A stretch of DNA of 45,317 bases from DASZYT01 sp035545275 (GCA_035545275.1 DASZYT010000022.1:1-45317); one strand, 5' to 3'; positions 34,032 to 43,177 are shown, counted from the stretch's first letter. Made by a program: numbers and translations. The notes: generated by a model from the letters alone, not told the origin.

Positions 34032-35741
34032 TTAGGTGAGGTCGTAACGCTCGAAGTAAAAGATGTCGGCGGTATCGTTGTTGGATGTGGTGCCGGTGGG
34101 TGGGAAGTTGTGCGACCACGACACACCCTGCACGCCCGAGCCGGCAGCTATGCGGTCGGCACCGTCAAATAGCCAGGTACTCGGTTCGCTGGTGCCATCC
34201 TGCCATTGTTTGGTCCGGAAGTGCCCATCTACATATTCGAGGCGGACCCACCATGCACCGGTGTTGTCGTTATCGGTAGCTTCGGTTAGGTGCGTATAGC
34301 CGTCCTCAAATCCGTCTGGCAACGTGTATAAGTTTGGCTCGGTACGGGACACGCGGCGCACCTCCCGGTGGATGTTATCCCGACCGTTCAGCTCAATGTC
34401 ATAGGCGTTACCGCCAAATGGAGCGTACTGGTCGGGGTCAGCGCCTTGGCTGACGATACCAGGGGTCAGGAAAGACGTGCGGTCTGGCGACGAGGCTTCC
34501 GATACAAATTGATACTTGAGGAGCAAGCCCTGGTCGGTTGAGGGCGTACCGTTGTAACCCACGGCTGCCCATTGTTGGTCCACTGAGGGGTCTTGGATAA
34601 GCCGCAAGCGTAGAGGGCTTCCGGTAACGGTAACGGTGCCGCCACCACTACCAGTGGAGGTAGTAAGCCACGCCGGCAATGAGCCGGAAGAGAAGTCGGT
34701 CGACATATCATTTGCCGGAGTTGTCTTGGTAACGGTGGGTCGCGGATCGGGAGTCACTAGCAGATCGACTACCCGGAAGATATCCATATCCATCGCGAAC
34801 CCGCCCGTTGTGGTTGTCTGCAAGACGCCCAGGCGAAGGGCATTTACGGTAATGGTGGCCGTCCATTGGCGTATCTGCGTCCAGGTTACGCTGTCCGCGG
34901 AGCCGTACAAAGTCCAGGTGCTGCCAGCGCGCTGCAAACGCATCCAGGCCGGAGTACCGGAAAACCATGTTGTCACCTGACTGTTGGTACTGGTTGCGTT
35001 GGTCACACTGCTGCCAACAGCACTGGCACAGAACTCAAACATACAGAAATCTACTGGTGTACCGTTGTTGGCGGCCTTGGTGTACCACGAGGCGCGGATG
35101 CGGTCAGTGCCGCTGCCCACTACGCCAATCTCAAGCCCAAGACCACGGATAGAGTGGATATCGGTGCCGAGCTCAACCGCGATGTCAAAATCTTGGTCGC
35201 TGACCGTTTTCTGTACACCCACAGTATTATCGGCAAAGCTGTCGCCAGTACTATTACTGTGATAGATAGAATCATGATAGGAGTTAGCCGGAACAGTGAG
35301 ACGCAACCGGTCACCGACCATCGTGTAGCTGCCTACGCCGAGCGGGTCGTCAAATGCCCAGCCGGTGGGTAAGGTGGCACCGGTAAAGTCGGTTGCAAAC
35401 TGGCTGCTGGTAGAAGGCGTAACAGAGTTGGACGCGGTGCTGGGAATACTGTCGCCCTGCGCGTTGGTGGCCACCACGGTAAAGGTGTAAGCGGTGCCAT
35501 TGCTGAGGCCCGTAACGGTAGTGGTGGTGGCTCCACTGGTAGTAGCGGTGAGATTACCAGGGTTTGACGTAACGGTGTAGCCGGTAATTGCTGTACCGCC
35601 GTCATTAACCGGTGCTATCCATGACACCATCGCCTCGGTGTCACCCGCGGTGGCAGTGACGCCCGTTGGCGGATCAGACACCGTCGGTGCAAGCGTCGAT
35701 GTGCCGACAGCTTGCTGTAACCGTCTCCCAAAACCACTCAT
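34032..35741 (-). CDS. FN3 and jelly-roll domain protein, SGFxRRLQQ N-terminus
   Basis: 569 aa. N-terminus MSGFGRRLQQAVG, then a fibronectin type III domain (PPTGVTATAGDTEAMVSWIAPVNDGG...YTFTVVATNAQG, residues about 24-115), then two concanavalin/jelly-roll-like domains (FATDFTGATLPTGWAFDD... and MSTDFSSGSLPAWLTTS...). Such domains usually bind glycans, suggesting an extracellular role, yet no hydrophobic signal peptide or membrane segment is seen. It converges on the giant gene, ending 16 nt from it, and its domain style resembles the giant protein's jelly roll. A TATACT (plus-strand 35753-35758) lies 11 nt before the ATG, with no SD. Confidence 0.78.
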   Translation of the reverse strand: MSGFGRRLQQAVGTSTLAPTVSDPPTGVTATAGDTEAMVSWIAPVNDGGTAITGYTVTSNPGNLTATTSGATTTTVTGLSNGTAYTFTVVATNAQGDSIPSTASNSVTPSTSSQFATDFTGATLPTGWAFDDPLGVGSYTMVGDRLRLTVPANSYHDSIYHSNSTGDSFADNTVGVQKTVSDQDFDIAVELGTDIHSIRGLGLEIGVVGSGTDRIRASWYTKAANNGTPVDFCMFEFCASAVGSSVTNATSTNSQVTTWFSGTPAWMRLQRAGSTWTLYGSADSVTWTQIRQWTATITVNALRLGVLQTTTTGGFAMDMDIFRVVDLLVTPDPRPTVTKTTPANDMSTDFSSGSLPAWLTTSTGSGGGTVTVTGSPLRLRLIQDPSVDQQWAAVGYNGTPSTDQGLLLKYQFVSEASSPDRTSFLTPGIVSQGADPDQYAPFGGNAYDIELNGRDNIHREVRRVSRTEPNLYTLPDGFEDGYTHLTEATDNDNTGAWWVRLEYVDGHFRTKQWQDGTSEPSTWLFDGADRIAAGSGVQGVSWSHNFPPTGTTSNNDTADIFYFERYDLT

Positions 35742-35871
35742 GCTTAAAGTTTAGTATACGAGATTTTGAGAAACAAACAAAACAGAGGGTAGTAGGACTA
35801 TATAGCTAGTACTGTCTGGCTAGTGGTGATTATGCTTGTGTGATGCTATACTGACCGGGAAGAGAGCCAAC

Positions 35872-36642
35872 ATGACACACACGATAGCCATCTTGAATCA
35901 AAAAGGAGGGGTAGGGAAGACTACTACCGCCATTAACGTGGCAGCCTATTTGGCAAAAGAGGGTCATTCGGTGTTGCTGGTTGACCTGGATCCGCAGGGA
36001 AATGCCACTAGTGGGCTTGGGCTGCATAAAGATGAGCAGCGGGCAGGTACGTACGAGGTGCTACTAGGAGATGCACCACTTCATGAAGGAGTTATAGAAG
36101 CCAACGCCAACCTGTATGTACTCCCCACCGACGCCCAATTGGCGGCACTAGAGGTAGAGCTGGTAGAACACCCTGAGCGTGAACATGCGTTAAAACATGC
36201 CCTCCAGACAGCGACTTTTGACTATGTGATTATTGACTGCCCCCCCGCGCTGAGCCTTTTGACAGTCAATGCGCTGACGGCTGCGCATAGCTTACTGATA
36301 CCGGTGCAAGCGGAATATTATGCCCTCGAAGGTCTTGGCCAGTTACTAAATGTGGTACAGCGGGTGCGGCAAGGTCTGAACCCGCAACTGGAGTTACTGG
36401 GAGTGGTGATGACCATGTATGATGGTCGAACGGCGTTATCGGACCAGGTAAAGAAAGAGGTAGAGCGGCATTTTGGCGATAAAGTGTTTGACGTGGTAGT
36501 GCCTCGCAACGTCCGCTTGGCAGAAGCGCCAAGCTACGGCAAGCCTATATTTGAGCACGACAAGTGGAGCAAAGGTGCAAAGGCCTACAAGCAAGTTGCC
36601 AAAGAAGTGCACAAACGTGCAAAAGGAGGCCAGAAGTCATGA
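35872..36642 (+). CDS. parA: Chromosome-partitioning ATPase ParA
   Basis: 256 aa. Deviant Walker A KGGVGKTTTAINVA, Walker B VIIDCPPAL and VDLDPQGNATSGLG show a ParA/Soj ATPase. With ParB it segregates the chromosome. The start is ATG 35872; a more upstream GTG at 35836 lies before the extended -10 (TGC-TATACT, hexamer 35847-35852). It overlaps parB by 4 nt (ATGA). parAB near the replication origin is usual, but I see no origin here. Confidence 0.95.
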   Translation: MTHTIAILNQKGGVGKTTTAINVAAYLAKEGHSVLLVDLDPQGNATSGLGLHKDEQRAGTYEVLLGDAPLHEGVIEANANLYVLPTDAQLAALEVELVEHPEREHALKHALQTATFDYVIIDCPPALSLLTVNALTAAHSLLIPVQAEYYALEGLGQLLNVVQRVRQGLNPQLELLGVVMTMYDGRTALSDQVKKEVERHFGDKVFDVVVPRNVRLAEAPSYGKPIFEHDKWSKGAKAYKQVAKEVHKRAKGGQKS

Positions 36643-37499
36643 GTACGAAACACGGGCTAGGTCGCGGGTTTGATGCGCTGATACCGCAAAATTTTGATAA
36701 ATCTATCTTGCTGGACGAAGCAGAACGGATACAGAAAGTCCCGGTTGATAAGCTAAAGCCTCATTCCGAGCAGCCGCGGCAGCATTTTGATGAAACGGCG
36801 CTAAAGGAACTGGCACAGTCTATTAAGAATCACGGTGTTTTGCAGCCCTTGGTGGTAACTCCTCTGGAAAACGGTATGTACCGCATTATTGCCGGTGAGC
36901 GGCGGTGGCGTGCGGCGCAACTGGCAAAGTTGCAGGCGTTGCCGGTGGTGGTGCGGACCCTGAAAGAGCTAGAGGCGCTCGAGATTGCACTAGTCGAAAA
37001 CGTGCAGCGTGTAGACCTGTCGCCATTAGAGCAAGCCGTATCGATTGAGCGATTACACCAGCAGTTCAGTATGGCCTATGACGTCGTGGCCACACGGCTA
37101 GGGAAGGCGACTTCTACGGTCAATAACATCGTACGCTTATTGCAGTTGCCCCAGGCCGCACAAGAAGCGCTGGCAGAAAAGCGCATCACCGAAGGTCATG
37201 CCCGGCAAATTTTGGCGCTCAAGGACTATCCTGACCAGCAGGCCGAACTACTGGAGTCGATACAAAAATATGGCTGGTCGGTGCGTCAGGCAGAGCGATA
37301 CGTGACGAGTCACAAAGAAGGCGTGCAAGATGTCAAAGCGGCACGCGAACGCGTCCAAGAAGAGACGCCTGCCACCAAGGCGCTGGGGAAGCGCTTGGGC
37401 ACAAAGGTAGCCATCAAACGGATGGCGCATGGCGGCCGGCTGGAGATTACCTTTAAGAATGACGACGAACTCGAGCAAATAGTCAGCAAGCTACGCTAA
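36639..37499 (+). CDS. parB: Chromosome-partitioning protein ParB
   Basis: 286 aa. Typical start KHGLGRGFDALIP, the PRQHFDETALKELAQSIKNHGVLQPLVV block, the CTP-binding GERRWRAA box and a helix-turn-helix (YDVVATRLGKATSTVNNIVRLLQLP), then a C-terminal dimerisation part. It loads at parS and spreads as a CTP clamp. The start ATG 36639 is set by AAAGGAGG; it overlaps parA. Its end overlaps the convergent lepB by 4 nt. I found no parS-like TGTTTCACGTGAAACA. Confidence 0.95.
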   Translation: MSTKHGLGRGFDALIPQNFDKSILLDEAERIQKVPVDKLKPHSEQPRQHFDETALKELAQSIKNHGVLQPLVVTPLENGMYRIIAGERRWRAAQLAKLQALPVVVRTLKELEALEIALVENVQRVDLSPLEQAVSIERLHQQFSMAYDVVATRLGKATSTVNNIVRLLQLPQAAQEALAEKRITEGHARQILALKDYPDQQAELLESIQKYGWSVRQAERYVTSHKEGVQDVKAARERVQEETPATKALGKRLGTKVAIKRMAHGGRLEITFKNDDELEQIVSKLR

Positions 37500-38209
37500 A
37501 ATGCTTTGGCCTTGCCAATGGGCCAGATGCGCAAGACAAGTTTGCCGATGATTTGGTTGGCATTGATGGGTCCAAAGCTGCGCGAGTCTTCGGACACGGT
37601 GCGGTTATCGCCCATGACGAATAGCTGATGGGGGCCTAGCTTGTAGTCGAGATTGCCCGATGTGAACGGAATGCGCGTGGTTTTGCCGTAGGGAAATGTT
37701 TGATCGGGGTCAAAACCCTTGGGGTGGGCGGAGTTATATACCATTACTTTGCCGGCCTTGACGATGACCTCATCGCCAGGCAAGCCGATGACCCGCTTAA
37801 CCAACTGCTTGTCGCTGCCTTGGCCGATGGCGGACAGGTCTTCGGTAAATATGATGACATCTCCGCGGTCTGGAATGTAATCGTGCCCCGTAATACGCGC
37901 CCACGTGCGGGGTACTTTCCAGACAATAAGACGGTCGTTGTTTTGCAGGGTGGTCTCCATGCTGGAGCCGTCGACCTGATAGGTTTGAAATACATAGGTA
38001 ATAAGACCGAAAGCCACCAAAAGAGCGGCAGCCAAAACCATAACAGTGGTAATCAGCTCACGCCAGCCGGAATGTTTGCTGGATGAGTGACGTGGCGGCT
38101 GACGATTGTATCCGTCGGCATGCTGCGCATGGGCCGGCGTGGGGGCAGGGCTCTGCTGCTGGTCGGCTTTGTGCAAAAAATTATCAGGGCTTGGTATGTC
38201 GTTTGGCAT
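37496..38209 (-). CDS. lepB: Signal peptidase I
   Basis: 237 aa. A Pro/His-rich cytoplasmic N-tail (1-45), one membrane segment (LITTVMVLAAALLVAFGLITYVF), the catalytic Ser in DGSSMETTL and the general-base Lys in KRVIGLPGD, and the C-terminal GDNRTVSEDSRSFGPI box. It cuts Sec signal peptides and would be expected to process the giant protein encoded nearby. The start is ATG 38209, with TATAGT (plus-strand 38219-38224) 9 nt upstream and no SD, so the mRNA is probably leaderless. It is divergent from the LCP gene, whose promoter lies in the same 98-nt gap. Confidence 0.94.
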   Translation of the reverse strand: MPNDIPSPDNFLHKADQQQSPAPTPAHAQHADGYNRQPPRHSSSKHSGWRELITTVMVLAAALLVAFGLITYVFQTYQVDGSSMETTLQNNDRLIVWKVPRTWARITGHDYIPDRGDVIIFTEDLSAIGQGSDKQLVKRVIGLPGDEVIVKAGKVMVYNSAHPKGFDPDQTFPYGKTTRIPFTSGNLDYKLGPHQLFVMGDNRTVSEDSRSFGPINANQIIGKLVLRIWPIGKAKAF

Positions 38210-38262
38210 CAACAGTCAACTATAGCGGGTGCAGAGGGAATTACAAAATCATTCACGAGCGG

Positions 38263-38291
38263 TTTACGCTTACGCTAAGAGACGATATACT
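38263..38291 (+). promoter_or_regulatory. Promoter of the LCP gene
   Basis: TTTACG (38263-38268), 17-bp spacer, TATACT (38286-38291). The start would be about 38298, leaving a ~10-nt leader before ATG 38308. Confidence 0.7.
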
Positions 38292-38307
38292 ATACAGCCA
38301 TAGGGTT

Positions 38308-39951
38308 ATGGATAATTTCAGACAAACACGGCGCCCCGTACGACGCCAGACTACAGAGGGATTTCTAGCGACCGCTGCCGGCAGGCCGGGCGGAGTGCTT
38401 GCAGCGCGCCCTGATACAACTTCGGTTGCACCTGCAGAGCCGGAGAGTTTATCAGCTCTCGGGCCAAAACCGGAGACTGCACCGCCGGAGTTACCGAGCA
38501 ACCCGGACAACAGTGAAGCAAATATCAAACTTGATTTGGGGCTTCCGGGTGAAGCTGTTGAAAGCCACCCCAAACGACACATGGTATGGCGGAAGCAGTG
38601 GAGTGCAGTGCGTCGGTGGACATTTCGCACGGCCGCCATCATGCTGGCGGTCATCATCGGGGTAGGTGGCTTTTTGTTTGCCGAAGGGTATATGAAGCTG
38701 CACAAGGTGTTTAATGGCGGTGGCAACGCTGTTTCATTGCAAAAAAACGTGGACCCAAACCTGTTGAAGGGCGAGGGTGACGGCCGCGTCAATATATTAC
38801 TGCTCGGTATCGGGGGTCCCGGTCATGACGGCTCAGACCTGACAGACACCATGATGCTTGCCAGCATTGATCCGGTAAACAACAAGGTTGCCCTGTTGAG
38901 TATCCCGCGTGACCTCTGGGTAAAAATGCCTAACAACTTTGTAGGCAACTATCAAAAAATCAATGCCGCCTATGAGGCGGGTAAGTACGAATATCTGGGT
39001 CGTATTGATGCCAGCAGCTCTAATACGAAAGCCGTGGAAGCGGGTTTCCAGGCAGCTGATGGGGTAGTTAGCCAAGTGCTGGGCGTGCCCATTCACTATA
39101 ATGTGCTTGTAAACTTCCAAGCGTTTCGGCAGGCGGTGGACACGGTGGGGGGTGTGACGGTAAACGTACCAACAGAGCTGTACGATCCCACCATGGCATG
39201 GGAAAACCATGGCAGCCCCATACTGGCCGAACCGGGCGTACAAACCTTTGATGGTCCCAAGGCGCTTCGCTATGTGCGCTCCAGAGAAACTACCTCTGAC
39301 TTTGCCCGCACGCAGCGCCAGCGAGCGGTGCTGCTAGCTCTTAAAGATAAAGTTATGACACTGGGCACGCTCAGTAACCCCATCAAAATATCAAACCTAA
39401 TGAGTGCCTTCGGTAACAACGTGGTAACCGATTTTAGCCTCTCCGATATGAGCCGGCTCTATAGCCTAGTAAAAGGTATTACCAACACGAACGTTACGTC
39501 ATTGGGCCTAGCAGACAAGCCAAACGATTTTGTGACGACGGGCAGTCTTAATGGGCTGTCTATCGTGAAACCTCGAGCCGGCCTGTTTGATTATTCCGAA
39601 ATACAGGCGTATGTACGGAGCCAACTGAAAGACGGCTATATTGTTAAAGAGAACGCGCGCGTGGAGGTGCTCAACGGCACTTCGCAGCCCGGTTTAGCAG
39701 ACACCGAAGCTGCAGAACTCAAGACATACGGGTATAATGTAGTGAAGGTGGGCAATGCATCCACGGCCAACCACGGTCAAACGGTGTTGGTTGATCTGAC
39801 GAACGGAAAAGACAAATATACCAAACACTATTTGGAGCAGCGCCTCGGCACCACTGCGGTGAGCCAGGTGCCCGACCCAACTATCAATACGCAAGGGGTG
39901 GATCTGGTAATCATCTTAGGAAACGATGAAATTATTAATAGCCAAACTTAA
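38308..39951 (+). CDS. LytR-CpsA-Psr (LCP) family protein with LytR_C domain
   Basis: 547 aa. A ~105-residue cytoplasmic N-tail rich in Pro/Glu, one membrane segment (TAAIMLAVIIGVGGFLFAEGYM), then the LCP domain (NILLLGIGGPGHDGSDLTDTMMLASIDP...LLSIPRDLWV) with the conserved Arg and Asp of the polyprenyl-phosphate-binding pocket, and a C-terminal LytR_C domain (VEVLNGTSQPGLADTEAAELKTYGYNVV). LCP enzymes attach anionic polymers or glycans from undecaprenyl carriers to peptidoglycan or proteins. It overlaps the next gene by 26 nt. Confidence 0.92.
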   Translation: MDNFRQTRRPVRRQTTEGFLATAAGRPGGVLAARPDTTSVAPAEPESLSALGPKPETAPPELPSNPDNSEANIKLDLGLPGEAVESHPKRHMVWRKQWSAVRRWTFRTAAIMLAVIIGVGGFLFAEGYMKLHKVFNGGGNAVSLQKNVDPNLLKGEGDGRVNILLLGIGGPGHDGSDLTDTMMLASIDPVNNKVALLSIPRDLWVKMPNNFVGNYQKINAAYEAGKYEYLGRIDASSSNTKAVEAGFQAADGVVSQVLGVPIHYNVLVNFQAFRQAVDTVGGVTVNVPTELYDPTMAWENHGSPILAEPGVQTFDGPKALRYVRSRETTSDFARTQRQRAVLLALKDKVMTLGTLSNPIKISNLMSAFGNNVVTDFSLSDMSRLYSLVKGITNTNVTSLGLADKPNDFVTTGSLNGLSIVKPRAGLFDYSEIQAYVRSQLKDGYIVKENARVEVLNGTSQPGLADTEAAELKTYGYNVVKVGNASTANHGQTVLVDLTNGKDKYTKHYLEQRLGTTAVSQVPDPTINTQGVDLVIILGNDEIINSQT

Positions 39952-40675
39952 GCCTGCCGGCGGTTTCAGCTGGCTTATACACCGAGGAATCCTGGCGGCG
40001 CTGCCGTTAGTGGTGTTTGTGCTGGTGCGTTTGCAGTTCACTCAGCTAGCTCTAAGTATCATTTTGTTAAGTAAGTGGCGTATGTTTGCTGTGCAACCCC
40101 GGTTCTGGCCTGCCATGGTACGCGCGAATGCCATCGATATTATTGTTGGCGTCTCGGTATTGATCTTTATGATGCACACCAACAGCTTTGGTCTGCAGCT
40201 GCTATGGGCGGTGCTGTACGGGGTATGGCTGATTGGTATTAAGCCCGCCTCTACGCGGTTTATGATATCCATCCAAGCGGCGTTAGGGCAGCTGGCCGGA
40301 TTGATGGCACTGTATGTGGCATGGGCGTCGGGGCCACTCTTTGGGCTGGTAATCATAACAGGCCTTGTGTGTTATTTGGCTGCGCGGCACTTTTTTGACA
40401 GCTATGATGAGGCGTATGCTAAACTATTGGCCTATTTATGGGGGTACTTTGGGGCGGCGCTGGCGTGGCTGCTTGGCCACTGGCTGCTCTTTTATGGGGT
40501 TATCTCCCAGCCTGCATTATTACTCAGCACCATCGGGTATGGTGTAGCGGTGCTGTACGGCTATGACCACGCGGGCAAACTACACCCCATGCTGAAGCGG
40601 CAATTCGTGTTTGTCATGATAGCGATTATTATTGTAGTCCTGACGTTCTCTGACTGGGGCGATAAGGTAGTCTAA
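39926..40675 (+). CDS. Polytopic membrane protein of unknown function
   Basis: 249 aa with about seven predicted membrane segments (for example RGILAALPLVVFVLV, AIDIIVGVSVLIFMMHT, LLWAVLYGVWLIGI, AALGQLAGLMALYVAW, GLVIITGLVCYLAARHF, LLSTIGYGVAVLYGY, FVFVMIAIIIVVLTF). A cytoplasmic-looking HFFDSYDEAYAKLLAYLWGYFG loop is the only charged stretch of note. Not recognised. It overlaps the 3' end of the LCP gene by 26 nt with AGGA before the ATG, so the two are translationally coupled and perhaps act together in the envelope. Confidence 0.72.
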   Translation: MKLLIAKLKPAGGFSWLIHRGILAALPLVVFVLVRLQFTQLALSIILLSKWRMFAVQPRFWPAMVRANAIDIIVGVSVLIFMMHTNSFGLQLLWAVLYGVWLIGIKPASTRFMISIQAALGQLAGLMALYVAWASGPLFGLVIITGLVCYLAARHFFDSYDEAYAKLLAYLWGYFGAALAWLLGHWLLFYGVISQPALLLSTIGYGVAVLYGYDHAGKLHPMLKRQFVFVMIAIIIVVLTFSDWGDKVV

Positions 40676-40698
40676 CGAAAGAAGGAGCATACACGCAT

Positions 40699-42078
40699 AT
40701 GGAACCGGAGCAGAACAAACCCGACAAAGATACTACACCCGCCGCATCACCGAGTGCTGACATGCCCGATGCGTCGGTTTCGTCGACCGATCAGCCCAAG
40801 GCGTCAAACACATCCTTTTTGAAGACGCGCCTCTCGAGTTTACAAGACCGGAGCCGGACTGCGGCTGGCCGTCTGGGTGCATATCCAAAACAATTCCGGC
40901 GTCCCACGTTCCGCTCAACACGTATGCGAGTCGCCGGCGTAGTCGTAGGGCTCATAATAGCTGCGGCTGGTTTCGGTTTTTTGGGAGGGTGGCTGGAAAA
41001 TCAGCAAAATAACGCAAGTGACAGTTCGCTGACGAGTGCTAGCTCAAATGCACAACGTCAGGTTGTGACGAGTGAAGGTCAGCTCATTAATAAAATTGCC
41101 AAAAATGTCGGTCCGAGCGTGGTGTCGGTAAATGTTACCGGCCAGCAATCTACGACTGATTTCTTTGGTTTTAGCACACCCACCGAAACACAGAGTGCTG
41201 GGACAGGCATAATTTTGTCGAAAGAGGGGCTTATTATTACCAATCGACACGTAGTACCCGCTGGTACGACCAATGTAAGTGTGACACTTTCGGACGGCAC
41301 CACCCTAACCAACGTGTCGGTCCTGGGGCGCACGAGTGCCAGCGATAGTCTCGACGTGGCATTTTTGAAGGTTAATGATACGAAGGGCAAAAAATTGGTT
41401 CCCGCTACCATCGGGGACTCGAGTAACGTGCAAGTAGGGGATGCCGTCGTAGCCATCGGCAATGCCCTCGGCCAGTTCCAGAATACGGTAACCTCGGGCA
41501 TTATTTCGGGATTTGGACGGAGCGTGCAGGCAAGTGAACAAGGCACCGGCCAAAATGCCGAAAACCTGACAGACCTTTTCCAGACAGACGCTGCCATTAA
41601 TGAGGGTAACTCTGGTGGTCCCTTGGTCAACATGAGCGGTGACGTCATCGGTATCAATACCGCCATTGCCGGTAATGCCCAAAACATTGGCTTCGCAATC
41701 CCAATCAATGATGTGAAGGGTTTGATTGAGCAGGTAATGGCTACTGGCAAGCTCCAGCGGCCGTATCTGGGTATTCGCTATGTGCCTATTACGGCTGATT
41801 TTGCCTATCAATATAATTTACCGGTCAGTACTGGGGCCTACATTGCGCCTGGCTCAGCCGGCCAGCCTTCTGTAATTTCAGGGAGCCCGGCTGATAAAGC
41901 AGGGTTGAAAGAAAAGGACATCATCACGCAACTCAACGGCACCACCATTGATCAGGCGCACAGCCTTACGTCATTACTTGATCAGCACAAAGTAGGTGAC
42001 CATGTAATGCTGACCGTCATACGTAATGGTAAAACGATGCATGTCAGTGTAACGCTAGCTGCCGCCCCCACGAGCTAA
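40699..42078 (+). CDS. HtrA/DegP-type serine protease with PDZ domain
   Basis: 459 aa. A long polar cytoplasmic N-tail (1-75), one membrane segment (VAGVVVGLIIAAAGFGFLGGWL), then a trypsin-like domain with the catalytic His in TNRHVV, Asp in SDSLDVAFLKV and Ser in NEGNSGGPL, and one C-terminal PDZ domain (PADKAGLKEKDIITQLNGTTI). It degrades misfolded proteins outside the membrane. It follows the membrane protein by 23 nt with its own SD (GAAGGAG), likely in the same transcript as the LCP gene. Confidence 0.94.
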   Translation: MEPEQNKPDKDTTPAASPSADMPDASVSSTDQPKASNTSFLKTRLSSLQDRSRTAAGRLGAYPKQFRRPTFRSTRMRVAGVVVGLIIAAAGFGFLGGWLENQQNNASDSSLTSASSNAQRQVVTSEGQLINKIAKNVGPSVVSVNVTGQQSTTDFFGFSTPTETQSAGTGIILSKEGLIITNRHVVPAGTTNVSVTLSDGTTLTNVSVLGRTSASDSLDVAFLKVNDTKGKKLVPATIGDSSNVQVGDAVVAIGNALGQFQNTVTSGIISGFGRSVQASEQGTGQNAENLTDLFQTDAAINEGNSGGPLVNMSGDVIGINTAIAGNAQNIGFAIPINDVKGLIEQVMATGKLQRPYLGIRYVPITADFAYQYNLPVSTGAYIAPGSAGQPSVISGSPADKAGLKEKDIITQLNGTTIDQAHSLTSLLDQHKVGDHVMLTVIRNGKTMHVSVTLAAAPTS

Positions 42079-42361
42079 GCCGAAGCTCTGCATGGTATGC
42101 AGACTGTACAAAAAAAGTATTCACTAGCAACCCCTGCAGTGAGTGGCCTTGGTGCCAGTCTGTACCTCCATCCGAGGTGTGCAGCGTGTAGGTACTCTAT
42201 GGCGGGCGCCAGAAGAGGCAACGCTTCGCCGTTAGGACGGGGAATGTACCCCGTAGTTGCTCAGCAGAGTTCTTAAGAACAAGAAGCAGGTCCGGGCAGC
42301 ATAGCGTGTGACCAGCAGAGTGCTAGTGAGCACTATAACAACATGAGAACAGGCCAATCGA
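42079..42361. other. Intergenic region rich in perfect hairpins
   Basis: 283 nt without a coding frame. Perfect inverted repeats occur in series: 42088-42093/42097-42102, 42164-42168/42174-42178, 42237-42242/42249-42254, a palindrome 42269-42280 and 42319-42324/42329-42334. On the minus strand, which is the prmC side, a weak 5-bp hairpin followed by seven T (near 42110-42116) could end a transcript. An unannotated structured RNA is possible; I do not recognise RNase P RNA, tmRNA, 6S or SRP RNA in it. Confidence 0.4.
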
Positions 42362-43177
42362 CTAACTGGTATATTGAAACACCTGGATGAAATCCTCAGT
42401 CTTGTAAGAACGATAGCCTGCATCCGAAGCGATGTGTGCTAATTTCGTATGCTGAGGCGGTAGAGCTTCAGTCAATATGTATCGCGGCTTTTGTGGCAAG
42501 TGGGTGAGTTGACTAAACAGCTGGCGATATACATCCAAGCCATCTAAACCTCCAAAAATAGCAATTTTAGGCTCATTTAGGGCCTCAGAATTGATGTAAA
42601 ATTTACTAGGCACGTATGGAAGGTTGCACAGCAAAATATCGTATTTTTGAGCGGTATTTTCCAACAAATCGCTTAAAATAGCAAAATTGTCCGTTGCAAA
42701 TTTAATGACGTTGCGCTTTGCAATGGCCAAAGCAGCAGGGTCAATGTCTATTAAATCCACCTTACAGCCGGTTTCTAAGGAGGCAGTTATGCCAAGCGCA
42801 CCGCTGCCGGTGCCAATATCGGCTATTTTCATTGTGCGACGCAGGAGGGGTAGTGATTTTAACAACTCAATCATGGTTTCTGACTCAGGACGAGGTTCTA
42901 AGACTGCGTTGGTGATAATAAACTCCCGGCCAAAGAACTCAGTGTGTCCGCGGATGTATGCTAAAGGTTCGTGCTTGACACGACGGGCTACCCGATTCTC
43001 TAATATATGTACCTGTGCAGCACTAAGCTCAAGTTCGGGGTGGGCCAGTAGGTGGGAACGGTCCATACCTATACAATCCTCTAGCAAGACAAGCGCGTCT
43101 AGGCGGGCAGTACCTATGCCGGCGCCTTTGAATAAATCTTGTGCTCGCTTAAGCCACGTCGCTACTGATAAGCTCAT
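42362..43177 (-). CDS. prmC: Release factor glutamine methyltransferase (HemK/PrmC)
   Basis: 271 aa from the MSLSVATWLKRAQ start, which fits the family (ATW...LxxA). Rossmann-type SAM motif IADIGTGSGALGI, the acidic VDLIDIDPAAL, and the PRPESETMIELL element. The catalytic NPPY motif is present as NLPY (ILLCNLPYVPSKF), with Leu for the first Pro. It methylates the GGQ Gln of release factors. It overlaps the 3' end of prfA, its substrate, by 29 nt. A longer frame upstream (to 43321) is rejected because it runs through prfA. Confidence 0.9.
   Translation of the reverse strand: MSLSVATWLKRAQDLFKGAGIGTARLDALVLLEDCIGMDRSHLLAHPELELSAAQVHILENRVARRVKHEPLAYIRGHTEFFGREFIITNAVLEPRPESETMIELLKSLPLLRRTMKIADIGTGSGALGITASLETGCKVDLIDIDPAALAIAKRNVIKFATDNFAILSDLLENTAQKYDILLCNLPYVPSKFYINSEALNEPKIAIFGGLDGLDVYRQLFSQLTHLPQKPRYILTEALPPQHTKLAHIASDAGYRSYKTEDFIQVFQYTS

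Noticed and set aside
23498..35741. Prophage tail-fibre region
   Set aside because: The solenoid and head-like modules recall tail fibres, but no capsid, portal, integrase or lysis gene lies nearby and the flanks are housekeeping genes.
35709..35741. Type IV prepilin-like cleavage site (SG|F) in the SGFxRRLQQ motif
   Set aside because: No hydrophobic helix follows the Phe and there is no Glu at position +5.
35836..37499. parS site near parAB
   Set aside because: No sequence close to TGTTTCACGTGAAACA was seen by eye; a pattern search of the genome would settle it.
42280..42310. SRP RNA-like string (caggtccgg...gcagcat)
   Set aside because: The conserved GGAA tetraloop and asymmetric loop of SRP RNA domain IV are missing.
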